Part shown: piece after piece, positions 1 through 6,440 of the stretch
How the letters are laid out: the number at the start of each line of letters is the position of its first letter
Position numbering within the stretch: position 1 is the first letter of the stretch
Assembly (NCBI RefSeq): GCF_902490045.1
Contig: NZ_CABUCJ010000062.1
Span: 1 to 14,355 of the forward strand
Reading direction: 5' to 3'
Origin: an uncultured Anaerotruncus sp.
GTDB lineage: Bacteria; Bacillota; Clostridia; Oscillospirales; Ruminococcaceae
Length of the DNA: 14,355 bases
Position numbers and translations under genes: made by a program
The notes under the pieces: generated by a model
What the model was told of the DNA's origin: nothing
Database searches by the model: none
What the model saw: only the letters and a program-made list of their open reading frames with translations

Positions 1-1310
1 TCGCGGTCGTGCTGACCGACGGGGACCCCAGGACGCCCGAGGCCGCCGAGATGCTCCGGCGGATCGGCGTGATGGACATCGCGGTCGTCGGCTACGGGGA
101 CGATCCCGAATACCTGACCGAGCGGCTCGCCTCGACCGACCTGCTGGTCGACGCGATCTACGGAACCGGCTTCCACGGAGAGCTCGACGAGCGCCACCGG
201 GACATCTGTCGCCTGATCAGCGGCGTGGGCGTGCAGGTCTTCGCGCTCGATATCCCCAGCGGGGTAAACGCCGACACGGGGGAGGCCGACCCCTGCGCGG
301 TGCGCGCGGGAATGACGGTCGTCTTCGACAGCGACAAGCCCGCCACCGCGATGCCCTCCGCCGCGGAATTCTGCGGCGAGGTGGTCGTCGCGGACATCGG
401 CATCCCGTCCGAGGCGCACGAAGGGGTGTCCCCCCTCTTCACCCTTGTCGACCGCGGCTGGGTCTTCGACCGGCTGCCCCGCCGCCGCCGCGACAGCCAC
501 AAGGGGGATTACGGCAAGCTTCTGAACGTCGCGGGCTCCCAGCGGTACATGGGGGCGGCGGTGCTCTCGACACTCGCCGCGATGCGCTCCGGCGCGGGCT
601 ACGTGACGCTCGCCTCCACCAAGGAGGTCTGCCGCACCGTGCTGCCCATGCTGCCCGAGGCGGTGCTGCTGCCGCTAGCGCAGAACCCGGACGGAACCCT
701 CTCCTGCAAGGCGATGGACGCGCTGCTCGAGGCGGCGGAACGCAGCACGGCGGTGCTGGCAGGAAACGGCCTGGGCACAGGGCCGGACGCCTGCCGCATC
801 GTCTGCGAGCTCGTGCGGCAGGTTTCCTGTCCGCTTGTCATCGACGCGGATGGTATAAATGCGCTTGCGCGGAATATAGATATACTGAAGGACAAAAAGG
901 CGGAGATCATCCTCACGCCTCACCTGATGGAGCTCTCCCGGCTGACGACGCTGCCGCTCGAGCAGCTCAAGCCGGACGCGCTGACCGCAGGCAGGGCGTT
1001 CGCGCAGGAGTACGGGGTCACGGTGGCGCTCAAGGGCGCCCACACGCTGACCGCCGCGCCCGGGGGCCGGGTGTGGATCAACACGACGGGCAACGCGGGG
1101 CTCGCCAAGGCGGGCAGCGGAGACGTGCTCGCGGGGCTGGTGGCCGCGCTCGCCGCGCAGGGCAGGAGCCCGGAGGAGGCCGCCGCCTGCGGCGTCTGGC
1201 TGCACGGCATGGCGGGCGATTACGCCGCAGGCGAGCTTTCCCAATACGCGATGCTCTCCCGCGACGTGATCGACGCGCTCCCGCGCGTGTTCGCGGATAA
1301 CGACCGGTAA
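1..1310 (+). CDS. nnr: Bifunctional NAD(P)H-hydrate epimerase / ADP-dependent NAD(P)H-hydrate dehydratase, 5'-truncated
   Basis: The cytosolic enzyme repairs damaged NAD(P)HX: the N-terminal YjeF_N domain epimerises it and the C-terminal ribokinase-like domain dehydrates it using ADP. The reading frame is open to the window edge (first full codon at base 3). The GTG at 9 lies inside the Rossmann-like YjeF_N domain, so the true start and roughly the first 90 or more residues are missing. Epimerase signatures include DAIYGTGFHGELDE and the phosphate-binding DIPSGVNADTG. The dehydratase half begins near HKGDYGKLLNVAGS (about base 498) and has LVIDADGINAL, ILTPHLMELSRL and the catalytic GSGD motif at 1113-1124, whose Asp is the expected general base. 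It ends in TAA, and 17 nt later the lipoprotein starts behind AAAGGAGGAG, so the two are cotranscribed. In related genomes this gene often sits beside acpS. The family is certain; the symbol is the usual one for the fused form. Confidence 0.95.
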   Translation, partial: AVVLTDGDPRTPEAAEMLRRIGVMDIAVVGYGDDPEYLTERLASTDLLVDAIYGTGFHGELDERHRDICRLISGVGVQVFALDIPSGVNADTGEADPCAVRAGMTVVFDSDKPATAMPSAAEFCGEVVVADIGIPSEAHEGVSPLFTLVDRGWVFDRLPRRRRDSHKGDYGKLLNVAGSQRYMGAAVLSTLAAMRSGAGYVTLASTKEVCRTVLPMLPEAVLLPLAQNPDGTLSCKAMDALLEAAERSTAVLAGNGLGTGPDACRIVCELVRQVSCPLVIDADGINALARNIDILKDKKAEIILTPHLMELSRLTTLPLEQLKPDALTAGRAFAQEYGVTVALKGAHTLTAAPGGRVWINTTGNAGLAKAGSGDVLAGLVAALAAQGRSPEEAAACGVWLHGMAGDYAAGELSQYAMLSRDVIDALPRVFADNDR

Positions 1311-1327
1311 ACAAAGGAGGAGTCCCG

Positions 1328-1867
1328 ATGATGAAACGGGTGTTCGGTATCCTGCTGGCGGCGGCGCTGCTGCTGGGCGCGGCGGGCTGCGGCGCGAAGG
1401 AGCGGGAGGAGTCGGCGGCGGAGCGGATGCGTCAGAACCTCAGCCAGTCGTTCCAGACCACGGCCAGGGTCCGCTACGGCGAGCTGGAGACGGAGATGAC
1501 GATCTACAAAAAGCCGATGAACTGCGCGGTTGTGACCTTCCAGTCGCCCGAAAGTATCCGGGACATCAAGATGACCTTTTTTACCGACAAGGTGACCGTC
1601 CAGTACGGGGACCTCAGCTTTGACTTCACGCCCGACAGCGTCCCGGGCAAGGCCGCCTCCAAGATGATCCTTTCGGCCCTCAACGCCGCGCTGAACGACC
1701 AGGGTGTGCGTTTCGAGGAACGGGAGGGAAAGCTCGTCGTGACGGGCGCGATCGAGGAGGGGGAGTTCTCGCTCGTGATCGACGGGGAAAACGGAAATAT
1801 CCTGAAACTTTCGATTCCGCAGAACGACTTCGAGGCGGAGATTCTGAATTTCAGGATTCTCGAATGA
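1328..1867 (+). CDS. LolA-like lipoprotein (YdcC-type position)
   Basis: A 179-residue lipoprotein. A short basic N-terminus (MMKR) is followed by a hydrophobic stretch (residues 5-18) and the lipobox AAGC with Cys21 as the lipidation site, so the mature protein should be anchored on the outer face of the cytoplasmic membrane. The mature part alternates polar and hydrophobic residues and ends in LVIDGENGNILKLSIPQND, which resembles the beta-sheet fold of LolA/LolB-like and DUF4367-type proteins. This similarity is recognised by eye, not by alignment. AAAGGAGGAG at 1313-1322 supports the start; two ATG codons are adjacent (1328, 1331) and either could serve. It follows the NAD(P)HX-repair gene by 17 nt and ends 16 nt before a perfect terminator. 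B. subtilis has a lipoprotein (YdcC) at a comparable place, between acpS and alr. Its ligand is unknown. Confidence 0.8.
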   Translation: MMKRVFGILLAAALLLGAAGCGAKEREESAAERMRQNLSQSFQTTARVRYGELETEMTIYKKPMNCAVVTFQSPESIRDIKMTFFTDKVTVQYGDLSFDFTPDSVPGKAASKMILSALNAALNDQGVRFEEREGKLVVTGAIEEGEFSLVIDGENGNILKLSIPQNDFEAEILNFRILE

Positions 1868-1882
1868 ACCGGCAGGTTTCAA

Positions 1883-1914
1883 ACGGCCCGCACCGTAAGG
1901 TGCGGGCCGTTTTT
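1883..1914 (+). terminator. Intrinsic terminator of the nnr-lipoprotein operon
   Basis: A perfect 12-bp stem (1883-1894 with 1899-1910) is closed by a GTAA tetraloop and followed by TTTTT. It sits 16 nt after the lipoprotein stop codon. Confidence 0.93.
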
Positions 1915-2079
1915 GCTGTCAAAAAGACGCGCCCGGAAATAGAATGGTAAAGGCGCGGGAACATTTTTCCCCCGCGCTGTTTAAACCATGCCCTGGAGGT
2001 TCAAAATATCGGTGCAGGATAACGCGTTAAAAATGCGAATACGGGCGGCGTGCTCGCCCGCCCATAACCACGGAGAGTG

Positions 2080-2457
2080 ATGGACGTGACCGTAAAAAGG
2101 GGAGAGATCTACTACGCCGATCTCAGCCCGGTAGTAGGCTCGGAACAGGGCGGTGTGCGGCCGGTGCTGATCGTTCAAAACGACGTCGGAAACCGCTACA
2201 GCCCCACGGTGATCGCCGCCGCGATCACCAGCCAGAAGGAAAAATCCAAACTGCCCACCCACATCGAAATCCATTCGGACGGGTGCGGCCTGTCGAAGGA
2301 CTCGGTGGTGCTGCTCGAGCAGATCCGCACCATTGACAAAAAGCGCCTCAAGGAGAAGATGGGCCGCCTCGACGACGGCTCGATGGGACAGATCAACCAT
2401 GCCCTTTCGATCAGTTTCGGATTGGGCGACACGGGCAGCCAGTTCACGCCTACATAA
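2080..2457 (+). CDS. mazF: MazF/PemK-family endoribonuclease (EndoA-like toxin), no adjacent antitoxin
   Basis: A 125-residue sequence-specific mRNA interferase of the MazF/NdoA family; family members act as dimers and cleave single-stranded RNA at short motifs. The N-terminus VKRGEIYYADLSPVVGSEQG, then GGVRPVLIVQND and the TVIAAAITS strand, is nearly textbook. In the family the Arg of GGVRPV and the Ser/Thr of the AAITS strand are the catalytic pair, and both are present. VVLLEQIRTIDKKRL follows. The start is ambiguous. GTG at 2077, ATG at 2080 and GTG at 2086 are in frame. GGAG at 2072-2075 lies 4 nt before the ATG but 10 nt before GTG 2086, which would give the family-like start MTVKRG. 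No ribbon-helix-helix or AbrB-type antitoxin ORF lies between the preceding terminator and this gene, and alr, its usual neighbour in Bacillus, is absent. Confidence 0.93.
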   Translation: MDVTVKRGEIYYADLSPVVGSEQGGVRPVLIVQNDVGNRYSPTVIAAAITSQKEKSKLPTHIEIHSDGCGLSKDSVVLLEQIRTIDKKRLKEKMGRLDDGSMGQINHALSISFGLGDTGSQFTPT

Positions 2458-2510
2458 ACGCGTGGGCGAGCTGTCTTTATAGAGCGCCGGCGGTTGCTGC
2501 CGGCCATATA

Positions 2511-2541
2511 ACGCCCCGCCGGGGTCTCCCCGGCGGGGCGT
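2511..2541 (+). terminator. Strong GC hairpin after mazF, probably a terminator
   Basis: A perfect 14-bp stem (2511-2524 with 2528-2541) has a 3-nt loop. No T-tract follows on either strand, so the call rests on stem strength and on its position 53 nt after mazF and before the next promoter. A smaller hairpin (2486-2491 with 2499-2504) precedes it. Confidence 0.5.
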
Positions 2542-2545
2542 CCGC

Positions 2546-2574
2546 TTGCGCAGGCGCGCGGAAGCTGTTAAGAT
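2546..2574 (+). promoter_or_regulatory. Candidate sigma-A promoter of the thioesterase gene
   Basis: TTGCGC at 2546-2551 and TAAGAT at 2569-2574 are separated by 17 nt, with an extended -10 TG at 2566-2567. The -35 is poor (3 of 6 consensus bases). It lies about 30 nt before the start codon. Confidence 0.4.
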
Positions 2575-2604
2575 GAAACCACAAAAATAACGGAGGCGTC
2601 AGTT

Positions 2605-3084
2605 ATGGAAAACCTTTCGGAACACCGGGTCTCGGAATCCCGCACCGAGCAGATACAGATCGTCATGCCGGGCTATACCAACGGCAACGGCCGTCTCTTC
2701 GGCGGCAAGCTGGTGGCGTGGATGGACGTGGTGGCGGCGGTGACGGCGCGCAGGCACGCCCACCGGGACGTCACGACCGTCTCGATCGACAACCTCCAGT
2801 TCAAAAAGGCCGCCTACGCCAACGACACCGTCCTGCTGATCGGACAGCTCACCCACGTGGGCGTCACGTCGATGGAGGTGCGGGTGGAGGCGTTCGTCGA
2901 GCGGCTGGACGGGACGAAGGAGCTTGTGAACCGCGCCTATTTCACCCTCGTCGCGCTCGACTCGCACGAGCGCCCCACGCCGGTGCCCCGCCTGGTCCCC
3001 GAGACGGACGAGGAACGCGCCGAGTGGGACGCGGGCGCGCGCCGCACCGAGCTGAGGCTCCAGCGCCGCATCGAACAGTTCTGA
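2605..3084 (+). CDS. Hotdog-fold acyl-CoA thioesterase (YkhA/BACH-type)
   Basis: A 159-residue cytosolic acyl-CoA hydrolase that releases CoA from acyl-CoA. The hotdog core is clear: MPGYTNGNGRLFGGKL (residues 21-36), with the Asn-containing turn before the FGG loop; WMDVVAAVTARRHA (39-52), with Asp41 in the central helix; and TTVSIDNLQFKKAAYANDTV (57-76). These match the single-domain bacterial YkhA-like enzymes in order and length. CGGAGG at 2591-2596 supports the ATG. The C-terminal 30 or so residues are charged and probably extend beyond the fold. The gene stands alone behind its own candidate promoter. Its last 143 bases overlap, tail to tail, the 3' end of the minus-strand membrane protein. 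Chain-length specificity cannot be read from the sequence. Confidence 0.88.
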   Translation: MENLSEHRVSESRTEQIQIVMPGYTNGNGRLFGGKLVAWMDVVAAVTARRHAHRDVTTVSIDNLQFKKAAYANDTVLLIGQLTHVGVTSMEVRVEAFVERLDGTKELVNRAYFTLVALDSHERPTPVPRLVPETDEERAEWDAGARRTELRLQRRIEQF

Positions 3085-3922
3085 ACGCCGCACGTGCGGG
3101 GACGGGCGCTTCCCGGCAGTTCGCCCGGGCGCGCAGGGGGATCCGCTGGGCGCGCGGCAAATCATCCTGCGTGGGCGCCGCGCCGCGGTCGAGCAGCCAG
3201 TCGAGCCGGGCGGCGGGAGAGGCTGACGGGGCGGGCCCCTCCTCCGTCGCACGCGCGGCCGGGGCGGGACCTTTGCGGATGGGCGTTCCGGGCGGCGCGC
3301 CGTCCGGGACCTCGCGGAAAAACGCGGCGGCTTCCGGAATGGTGAGCGCCTCCGGTTCCCCGGCGGGAAGCGCGCCGTCCCATTCGCCGGGCTCCCCGGC
3401 GGCGGGGGAGAAGAGGGCGCGCCGCCTCCAGAAGTAGGCGAGGTTGCAGGCGCACAGCGCGGCGGCGGCAACGGCGGCCCACAGGGGCGGCCGGGGGAAG
3501 AGACCGCCGGGCGGCGCGAAGAAGCAGGCGGCCGCCTGTGCGAGACAGGCCGCCGCGTTGACCCAGAAGGAGAGCCGGTCGTAAAAGCGCAGGAAGAGCA
3601 GATTCGCCAGCGCGCAGCCGCCCGCCGCCATCCAGACGGCGGCGCCCGGGGAGAGGGCCGCGCCCGAAAGGACGGCGTATCCGAGCAGGAGTCCGCCTGC
3701 GATCCCCCAGAAGGGAAGCAGCATGTTGGCGTAGAATTTGAGCCAGACGACCCGCCGCAGGGAGGAGGCCTCGAGCCGCCGGTCGAGCGTGCGGGAAAGG
3801 GAAAGCGCCTGCGCGTGGGCGAGCGGGTCGTCATAGCGCGGACGCCGAAGGAAAAGCCGCAGGTAGGCGCCGGCGCCCCACAGGATGCAGGCGGCGCCGA
3901 ACAGGCCCATCAGCCCAAACAT
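2942..3922 (-). CDS. Multipass membrane protein of unknown function, 3' end overlapping the thioesterase gene
   Basis: I do not recognise a family. Starting at the ATG at 3920-3922, the product is 326 residues. One N-terminal membrane segment (about residues 2-24) is followed by a charged cytosolic stretch, then four more hydrophobic segments between about 68 and 165, and a cytosolic tail rich in Ala, Pro, Gly and Arg. This start is preferred because GGGAGG lies 8 nt upstream and because an earlier in-frame ATG (3988) falls inside the -35 element. The last 47 or so codons lie antisense to the thioesterase gene and read as low-complexity Arg/Pro/Gly, as expected for the complement of a GC-rich coding strand. 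The natural C-terminus may therefore have been lost to stop-codon mutation or a frameshift near 3090-3170. The membrane core is probably real; the tail is doubtful. Confidence 0.65.
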   Translation of the reverse strand: MFGLMGLFGAACILWGAGAYLRLFLRRPRYDDPLAHAQALSLSRTLDRRLEASSLRRVVWLKFYANMLLPFWGIAGGLLLGYAVLSGAALSPGAAVWMAAGGCALANLLFLRFYDRLSFWVNAAACLAQAAACFFAPPGGLFPRPPLWAAVAAAALCACNLAYFWRRRALFSPAAGEPGEWDGALPAGEPEALTIPEAAAFFREVPDGAPPGTPIRKGPAPAARATEEGPAPSASPAARLDWLLDRGAAPTQDDLPRAQRIPLRARANCREAPVPARAAFRTVRCGAGASARCGARPRPTRRVPRPSRGPGGAPAWGARASRARRG

Positions 3923-3959
3923 GAGATGCCCTCCCGGATGTCGAAATTTGTCGAAAATA

Positions 3960-3988
3960 AGCATAGCATATCCACGCGGCTTTTTCAA
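3960..3988 (-). promoter_or_regulatory. Promoter of the minus-strand membrane protein gene
   Basis: Read on the minus strand, TTGAAA (3983-3988) and TATGCT (3960-3965) are separated by exactly 17 nt, matching consensus at 5 of 6 and 4 of 6 positions. TATGCT occurs twice in overlapping register (also 3965-3970), but only the second copy has correct spacing. Transcription would begin near 3953, leaving a short leader with the GGGAGG site. Confidence 0.65.
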
Positions 3989-4000
3989 TCACCCGGAAGG

Positions 4001-4039
4001 AAACAAAAGGACCTCCCCGGCATTTACGCCGGGGAGGTC
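4001..4039 (-). terminator. Intrinsic terminator of the uridine-kinase-like gene
   Basis: A perfect 12-bp stem (4010-4021 with 4028-4039) has a 6-nt loop. On the minus strand it is followed by CTTTTGTTT. It lies 26 nt beyond the kinase stop codon. Confidence 0.85.
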
Positions 4040-4065
4040 TCGAATTTTTCGTGTGAAACGGCCGG

Positions 4066-5004
4066 TCAGTCCCGCTTGATGAACTCCTGGATGAGGGAGG
4101 TCTTGGGAACCAGCGCCTGGTCGATGCCGAAGAAATGTCGGGCGGAATCGGTCAGCCGGTCGATCGTCTCGCGGTAGGGGGAGTCCGGGCCGGTCTGCCG
4201 CAGCATTCCGGCGAGGGTGTCTCGGTAGAGGAAGGGCTCGTAATTGTGGGTGGAGTTGATGTGCGCGTCCGCGAATTCGCGGAAGGGCCGGATATAGAGG
4301 TCCTCGCCGCGCAGCACATAATCCCACATCTGCAGCGTCTCCTCCGCGCCGGTGCCCCGGTAGTAGAAATCGCGCAGCAGCCGCCGGGTGAGGCGCAGGT
4401 CGCGCGCGCCCAGCAGGACGCGCCCGCCGTCGTCCACAAAATCGCTGTGCACGCTGATGTAGAGCTTGACGGTGCGGTGCGGTGCGAGCGTGTCGGTGAG
4501 CAGCGGGTTGAGGGCGTGGATGCCCTCGATGATCAGATAGGTGTGCTCGTCGTAGGAAATTTCAAAGGTCTTTTCCGAGCGGCGGCTCGCCGTGAAATCG
4601 AAGATGGGAAACTGCGCGCGCCCGGTCTGGAGCAGCCGCTGCACCGTCTCGTGGAAGCAGTCGAGGTCAAGCCCCTCGACGCTCTCGTAGTTCTGGTAGC
4701 CGTCCTCCCAGCGGGGCAGCTCGTCGCTCGATTTATAGAAATTGTCCAGCGAGATGCGGTTGACCGCCTTGCCGCGCTCACGCAGCTCGTGCGCGATCTT
4801 CTTGGCGGTCGTGGTCTTGCCCGAGGCGGACGGCCCGGTGATCAGCAGGATGTGGATGTGCCGCTCGGTAACCCGGTCGCAGACGGCGGAAATCTTCTGG
4901 AAATACACGCCCTCCTCCCGGCTGACGAACACCTCCGGCCGCGCGGCCAGTTCCGCGGCAATCGCCGCGGTGTGGACCCGTTCCATTTCAGGATTGTATT
5001 TCAT
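4066..5004 (-). CDS. Uridine-kinase-like P-loop nucleoside kinase
   Basis: A 312-residue cytosolic kinase of the uridine kinase/phosphoribulokinase family, expected to phosphorylate a nucleoside such as uridine. The Walker A motif GPSASGKT is at residues 57-64. It is followed by the family signature ISLDNFYKSSDELPRWED, whose Asp is the likely substrate-binding or catalytic residue, then YESVEGLDLDCF, and then YLIIEGIHALNP, which corresponds to the EG(I/H)A strand of uridine kinases. The 55 or so residues before Walker A and the long C-terminal helical part fit the Clostridia 'nucleoside kinase' group; those often carry an N-terminal TGS-like domain, which is reduced here. ATG 5002-5004 has a GGGGGG purine run 7 nt upstream, so the earlier in-frame ATGs are not used. 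It has its own promoter and terminator. The exact substrate is inferred from the family only. Confidence 0.85.
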   Translation of the reverse strand: MKYNPEMERVHTAAIAAELAARPEVFVSREEGVYFQKISAVCDRVTERHIHILLITGPSASGKTTTAKKIAHELRERGKAVNRISLDNFYKSSDELPRWEDGYQNYESVEGLDLDCFHETVQRLLQTGRAQFPIFDFTASRRSEKTFEISYDEHTYLIIEGIHALNPLLTDTLAPHRTVKLYISVHSDFVDDGGRVLLGARDLRLTRRLLRDFYYRGTGAEETLQMWDYVLRGEDLYIRPFREFADAHINSTHNYEPFLYRDTLAGMLRQTGPDSPYRETIDRLTDSARHFFGIDQALVPKTSLIQEFIKRD

Positions 5005-5043
5005 CAGGATTCCCCCCAGTCTCATCATATGGCTTCCAATCCA

Positions 5044-5072
5044 ACGATAGCACAATCATCCGGTTGTCACAA
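5044..5072 (-). promoter_or_regulatory. Promoter of the uridine-kinase-like gene
   Basis: On the minus strand TTGTGA (5067-5072) and TATCGT (5044-5049) are 17 nt apart, with an extended -10 TGC directly before TATCGT. The start codon is about 40 nt downstream. Confidence 0.55.
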
Positions 5073-5090
5073 GCCAGATTTTTCCTGTGC

Positions 5091-5116
5091 AGAAAGGGCG
5101 GCCCTTCGGCCGCCCT
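5091..5116 (-). terminator. Intrinsic terminator of the superoxide reductase gene
   Basis: A perfect 9-bp stem (5095-5103 with 5108-5116) is closed by a 4-nt loop and followed on the minus strand by TTCT after the T ending the stem. It begins 16 nt after the stop codon and lies just upstream of the kinase promoter. Confidence 0.75.
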
Positions 5117-5131
5117 CCCGTCTTTGACAGC

Positions 5132-5515
5132 TCAGACCACGGTTTTCCAAAGACCGTGCAGGTTGCAGTAAGCGAAGGCCGCGACGGGCTCGTCGTCCTC
5201 GAGCAGGAAGGTGACCTTCGGCTCGCCGCCGACCGGCAGGCTCTTGCGCTGGCCGCCCTTGGCGGTCTGGAGATAGACCCACGCGATATGGTGCTCCTCG
5301 GCCATCGGGTGCGGGACGCTCCCGATCGATACGGTAACCTGCTTGCCGGATACCTCCACCACAGGCAGGTGCTTTTCGCCCGCCGCGTCGGTGGTGTTGG
5401 GGACAAGCTCGGTCATCGGCTCGCCGCAGCAGATGATCTTGACGCCCGCGTTGTGAATCATGCCGACAAGGTTTCCGCAGTGTTTGCAGATGAAAAATTT
5501 CTGTTCCTGGCTCAT
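5132..5515 (-). CDS. dfx: Desulfoferrodoxin (two-iron superoxide reductase)
   Basis: A 127-residue cytosolic enzyme that reduces superoxide to hydrogen peroxide without making oxygen, a defence typical of anaerobes. The start at 5513-5515 is fixed by AAAGGAGG 8 nt upstream. The N-terminal desulforedoxin-like domain has all four Cys ligands of the FeS4 centre: Cys10 and Cys13 (CKHC), Cys29 and Cys30 (ICCGE). The catalytic FeN4S1 centre is also complete: His49 (GEKHLPV), His69 (SVPHPM), His75 (EEHH), Cys117 and His120 (CNLHGLW). The catalytically important Glu47-Lys48 pair is conserved, with the same numbering as the well-studied Desulfoarculus enzyme. It is a lone gene divergent from the GNAT gene; its leader contains three hairpins, described separately. 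The electron donor (usually rubredoxin) is not encoded nearby. Confidence 0.97.
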   Translation of the reverse strand: MSQEQKFFICKHCGNLVGMIHNAGVKIICCGEPMTELVPNTTDAAGEKHLPVVEVSGKQVTVSIGSVPHPMAEEHHIAWVYLQTAKGGQRKSLPVGGEPKVTFLLEDDEPVAAFAYCNLHGLWKTVV

Positions 5516-5546
5516 GGATAGTTCCTCCTTTGATGTCTGCATTGTT

Positions 5547-5634
5547 GCCGCGCCGAACCGGCGCGGCTGAAAATGGCAGGGCAACCTGCCATCGTCAACG
5601 TAATCATATGGTTTCGATGGGCGCGATGGCGCCC
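5547..5634 (-). promoter_or_regulatory. Hairpin-rich 5' leader of the superoxide reductase mRNA
   Basis: In the minus-strand transcript three perfect hairpins follow one another before the ribosome binding site: 5619-5624 with 5629-5634 (6 bp), 5575-5580 with 5585-5590 (6 bp), and 5547-5555 with 5559-5567 (9 bp, 3-nt loop). The last ends about 20 nt before AAAGGAGG. None is followed by a T-tract, so they are not ordinary terminators. Their function is unknown; stabilisation of the mRNA or control of translation is possible. Confidence 0.45.
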
Positions 5635-5651
5635 GTCAAACGCCTGTATCT

Positions 5652-5660
5652 ATCATAACA
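5652..5660 (-). promoter_or_regulatory. Candidate extended -10 of the superoxide reductase promoter
   Basis: On the minus strand TGTTATGAT provides an extended -10 (TATGAT at 5652-5657 with TG at 5659-5660). No good -35 is seen 16-18 nt upstream, which would suit an activated or extended -10 promoter. It predicts a leader of roughly 130 nt. Confidence 0.45.
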
Positions 5661-5788
5661 TATCCGATCCCGCGCTTCATGAAAAAAGGGCGAAAAATTT
5701 GTGAACGGCAGGCCCGGAATATAGGATGTCCAACCCGTCTGCAAATATTGTCTTTATCGAAATCCCGTGGGAACGGCCGGAAAAACCC

Positions 5789-5817
5789 TTCACGCAAGGG
5801 GGATTTTGTGGTATAAT
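5789..5817 (+). promoter_or_regulatory. Promoter of the GNAT acetyltransferase gene
   Basis: TTCACG (5789-5794) and a perfect TATAAT (5812-5817) are spaced by 17 nt, with an extended -10 TGG directly before TATAAT. Confidence 0.75.
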
Positions 5818-5873
5818 ATCAGTGGAAAGGGGAACGGGTTTGCAGGCAGCCTGGCCGAAGGAGGCGGAACCGC

Positions 5874-6380
5874 ATGGAGATGCTGGAATTGATCCCGGTA
5901 AAGCGGCCGGGACAGATCGAAACGGTGTGCGCCCTTGCCCGGGAAATCTGGACGGAACGCTACCGGGAGGCCTACGGGTCGATGGAACTGGACTACCTGC
6001 TCCGGACCTGGCAGTCTCCCGAGGCGGTCCGCCGTCAGATCGACGAAGAGCATATGGAGTACCGGCTCGTCTGCTATGATGGGGCGGAGGTCGGGTATGT
6101 CGCCCTTCTGGAAAAGGAGGGCGCCCTCTGGGTGTACCATGCCTATCTCCTCGGGGAATATCACGGAAACCGCACGGTGGCCGGGATGCTGGAGTTTGTC
6201 GAGAGGGAGTGCGCCGCGCGGGGAATCGCCCGCGTTTACGCGGTGGTGGACCGGAAAAACAGCCGCGCCCTCGGCTACTGTGAGCGGCTGGGGCTGCGCC
6301 TGCTGGAAAGGCGGACATGGGAAGCCTGCCCGGGCTTCCCGGTGGAACTCTGTGTGTTTGAGATGGAGATAAAGGGTTAA
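5874..6380 (+). CDS. GNAT-family N-acetyltransferase
   Basis: A 168-residue protein of the GCN5-related acetyltransferase fold, transferring an acetyl group from acetyl-CoA to an unknown amine. The core is visible from VGYVALLEKEGALWVYHAYL through motif A, where the pyrophosphate-binding loop is HGNRTVAGML rather than the usual R-G-x-G-x-A. It ends in NSRALGYCERLGLRLLERR, the classic N-x-x-A-x-x-x-Y-x-x-x-G segment before the last strand. AAGGAGGCGG at 5858-5867 sets the start. The changed motif A loop could weaken CoA binding or simply mark a divergent subfamily. The next gene starts 60 nt later behind a possible promoter of its own. The substrate cannot be predicted. Confidence 0.85.
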   Translation: MEMLELIPVKRPGQIETVCALAREIWTERYREAYGSMELDYLLRTWQSPEAVRRQIDEEHMEYRLVCYDGAEVGYVALLEKEGALWVYHAYLLGEYHGNRTVAGMLEFVERECAARGIARVYAVVDRKNSRALGYCERLGLRLLERRTWEACPGFPVELCVFEMEIKG

Positions 6381-6405
6381 ATATCAGAACGGTTACTGTT
6401 ATTAT
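6377..6405 (+). promoter_or_regulatory. Candidate promoter of the PPC-domain gene
   Basis: TTAAAT (6377-6382) and TATTAT (6400-6405), with TGT before it, are spaced 17 nt apart. The -35 is weak (3 of 6) and overlaps the acetyltransferase stop codon. Confidence 0.4.
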
Positions 6406-6440
6406 ATCATGTCTTTTGCATTTGAAAAGAGGGAAGAGCC

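Larger units (their letters stand above)
5516..5873. other. Divergent intergenic region between superoxide reductase and GNAT genes
   Basis: About 358 bases without a gene. It holds the leader and candidate promoter of the superoxide reductase on the left and the promoter of the acetyltransferase on the right. Between about 5661 and 5788 I see no convincing ORF, repeat or operator. Confidence 0.7.

Noticed and set aside
1953..1977. Hairpin GCGCGGG/CCCGCGC between the lipoprotein operon and mazF
   Set aside because: Short stem with an 11-nt loop and no T-tract on either strand; it may be chance in GC-rich DNA.
1988..2080. A 30-codon frame ending in a TGATG overlap with mazF, as a possible antitoxin
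   Set aside because: No ribosome binding site, a stop codon directly upstream, and no ribbon-helix-helix or AbrB-like pattern; too short for MazE.
2599..3834. A long 411-codon minus-strand frame across the thioesterase and membrane protein genes
   Set aside because: It is a GC-rich shadow frame made of Arg, Pro and Ser runs, and it lies out of frame with both credible genes.
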